Positions 42,269 to 42,716 of a stretch of 42,716 nucleotides of DNA are shown in pieces (within the stretch, counting starts at the first letter, position 1; each line of letters begins with the position of its first letter). Under the pieces are notes generated by a model, which was not told the origin of the DNA, did not search any database, and was given only the letters and a program-made list of their open reading frames with translations. The stretch spans positions 1-42,716 of the forward strand of contig JAGCYH010000057.1 of assembly GCA_017960905.1 (NCBI GenBank), written 5' to 3'. The position numbers and the translations under genes are program-made. Origin of the DNA: Bacteroidales bacterium (GTDB lineage Bacteria > Bacteroidota > Bacteroidia > Bacteroidales > Marinilabiliaceae).

Positions 42269-42716
42269 TCATTTCACTAACACTTTGAACGTTGTCCGTT
42301 CTCCGTTCTGCTCGTACACGCCAGTGTAGGTGCCTTGTGGCAGTTGCAACGTGCTGATTTCCTGTGGATTCGGAATCTGTTTAACCTGTGCGCCGCTTAT
42401 GCTGAATATGCTCAGCATCTTGTCGGCTGACGGATCGTAATTCTCTGTTACTTCCACAGTTACGTGGCCGTCGCGTGTTGCGGGGTTCGGATAAACCTTC
42501 ACCGACGCCGCACGACGTGCGGCGTTGACGCGGGTGAGGTCGAGCGGACACGTCTCGCGCACCGAGCCGTCGGCAAGGGTGAGCGTGGCGGTGTAGACGC
42601 CCGACGCACTGAAGTCGCGGTGCAGATAGTGGTGCGTCTCGCCAGCGAGCGCAACGCCGTTCTCGTTCCACTGATATGCAGTGAAGTTGCCTGCGAGCTT
42701 GTTCACCGCAGCCACA
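42269..42716 (-). CDS. C-terminal part of a T9SS cargo protein (type A sorting domain)
   Basis: About 149 codons; the frame is open to the right edge, so the N-terminal part lies outside. A PKD- or Ig-like segment (YQWNENGVALAGETHHYL ... GVYTATLTLADGSVRETC) is followed by the type A sorting domain: VKVYPNPATRDGHVTVEV, then LSIFSISGAQVKQI, LQLPQGTYTGVYEQNGERTTFKVLVK. The domain directs export through the type IX system, with removal and attachment or release at the surface. Identity of the cargo is not visible. A 9-bp hairpin lies at 42505-42525. Confidence 0.88.
   Translation of the reverse strand, partial: VAAVNKLAGNFTAYQWNENGVALAGETHHYLHRDFSASGVYTATLTLADGSVRETCPLDLTRVNAARRAASVKVYPNPATRDGHVTVEVTENYDPSADKMLSIFSISGAQVKQIPNPQEISTLQLPQGTYTGVYEQNGERTTFKVLVK

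Noticed and set aside
1..42716. CRISPR array, tRNA/rRNA genes, insertion sequences or an integrase
   Set aside because: No regularly spaced repeats, no tRNA-like CCA-ending folds, and no transposase or integrase motifs were found.

Overview
The window is chromosomal DNA from a member of the Bacteroidota, most likely order Bacteroidales. The evidence is a SusC/SusD pair, a T9SS-type C-terminal domain, a GldB-family lipoprotein, DUF4783 and DUF4922 proteins, and many promoters of the Bacteroides type (TAnnTTTG at -7). It holds about 33 protein genes, one broken gene copy, a probable small RNA and a probable attenuator. No rRNA, tRNA, CRISPR array or insertion sequence was seen. Species cannot be named from the sequence.

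Left part (1-9.4 kb, all minus strand). A run of genes reads leftwards: a small protein with a Cys/Met-rich tail, SusC, SusD, a lipoprotein with a C-terminal FixH/YtkA-like domain, a TonB receptor with an OprC-like CxxxM copper motif, and a dicarboxylate/amino-acid symporter cut by the window edge. No glycan-degrading enzymes are present, so this looks like uptake of a metal, metal complex or peptide rather than a polysaccharide locus.

Middle (9.3-15.2 kb). A GDSL hydrolase is followed by a broken 5' copy of a transsulfuration-family PLP enzyme, a CDF metal exporter, an acyl-ACP thioesterase and the intact PLP enzyme. Three promoters here (the Cys-rich gene and both PLP-enzyme copies) carry the same 15-bp box exactly 18 bp before the -7 element, which suggests a shared regulator. 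A three-gene cassette with overlapping ATGA junctions (DUF3791, DUF3990, small protein) follows and resembles a toxin-antitoxin or ADP-ribosyltransferase module.

Housekeeping stretch (15.2-34 kb). prfC, plsC, a Cys-cluster protein, a LysM glucosaminidase, an SLC13 permease with TrkA-C domains, a propeller lipoprotein, a RecB/AddA-like helicase-nuclease, a dihydrouridine synthase, a DUF975 membrane protein, carB (behind a leader ORF and attenuator), nadC with a DUF4783 gene, and an outer-membrane barrel.

Right part (34-42.7 kb). A large secreted FISUMP-like protein, gldB, a probable sRNA, a tight operon of glycosyltransferase, DUF4922 (HIT-like), SpoIID and TerB-like genes, and the C-terminal end of a T9SS cargo protein.

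A structural signal runs across all these genes. Coding regions contain at least 39 perfect or near-perfect short inverted repeats (8-15 bp arms, mostly 0-6 nt loops), far above chance and with no common sequence. I consider this the most unusual property of the window.
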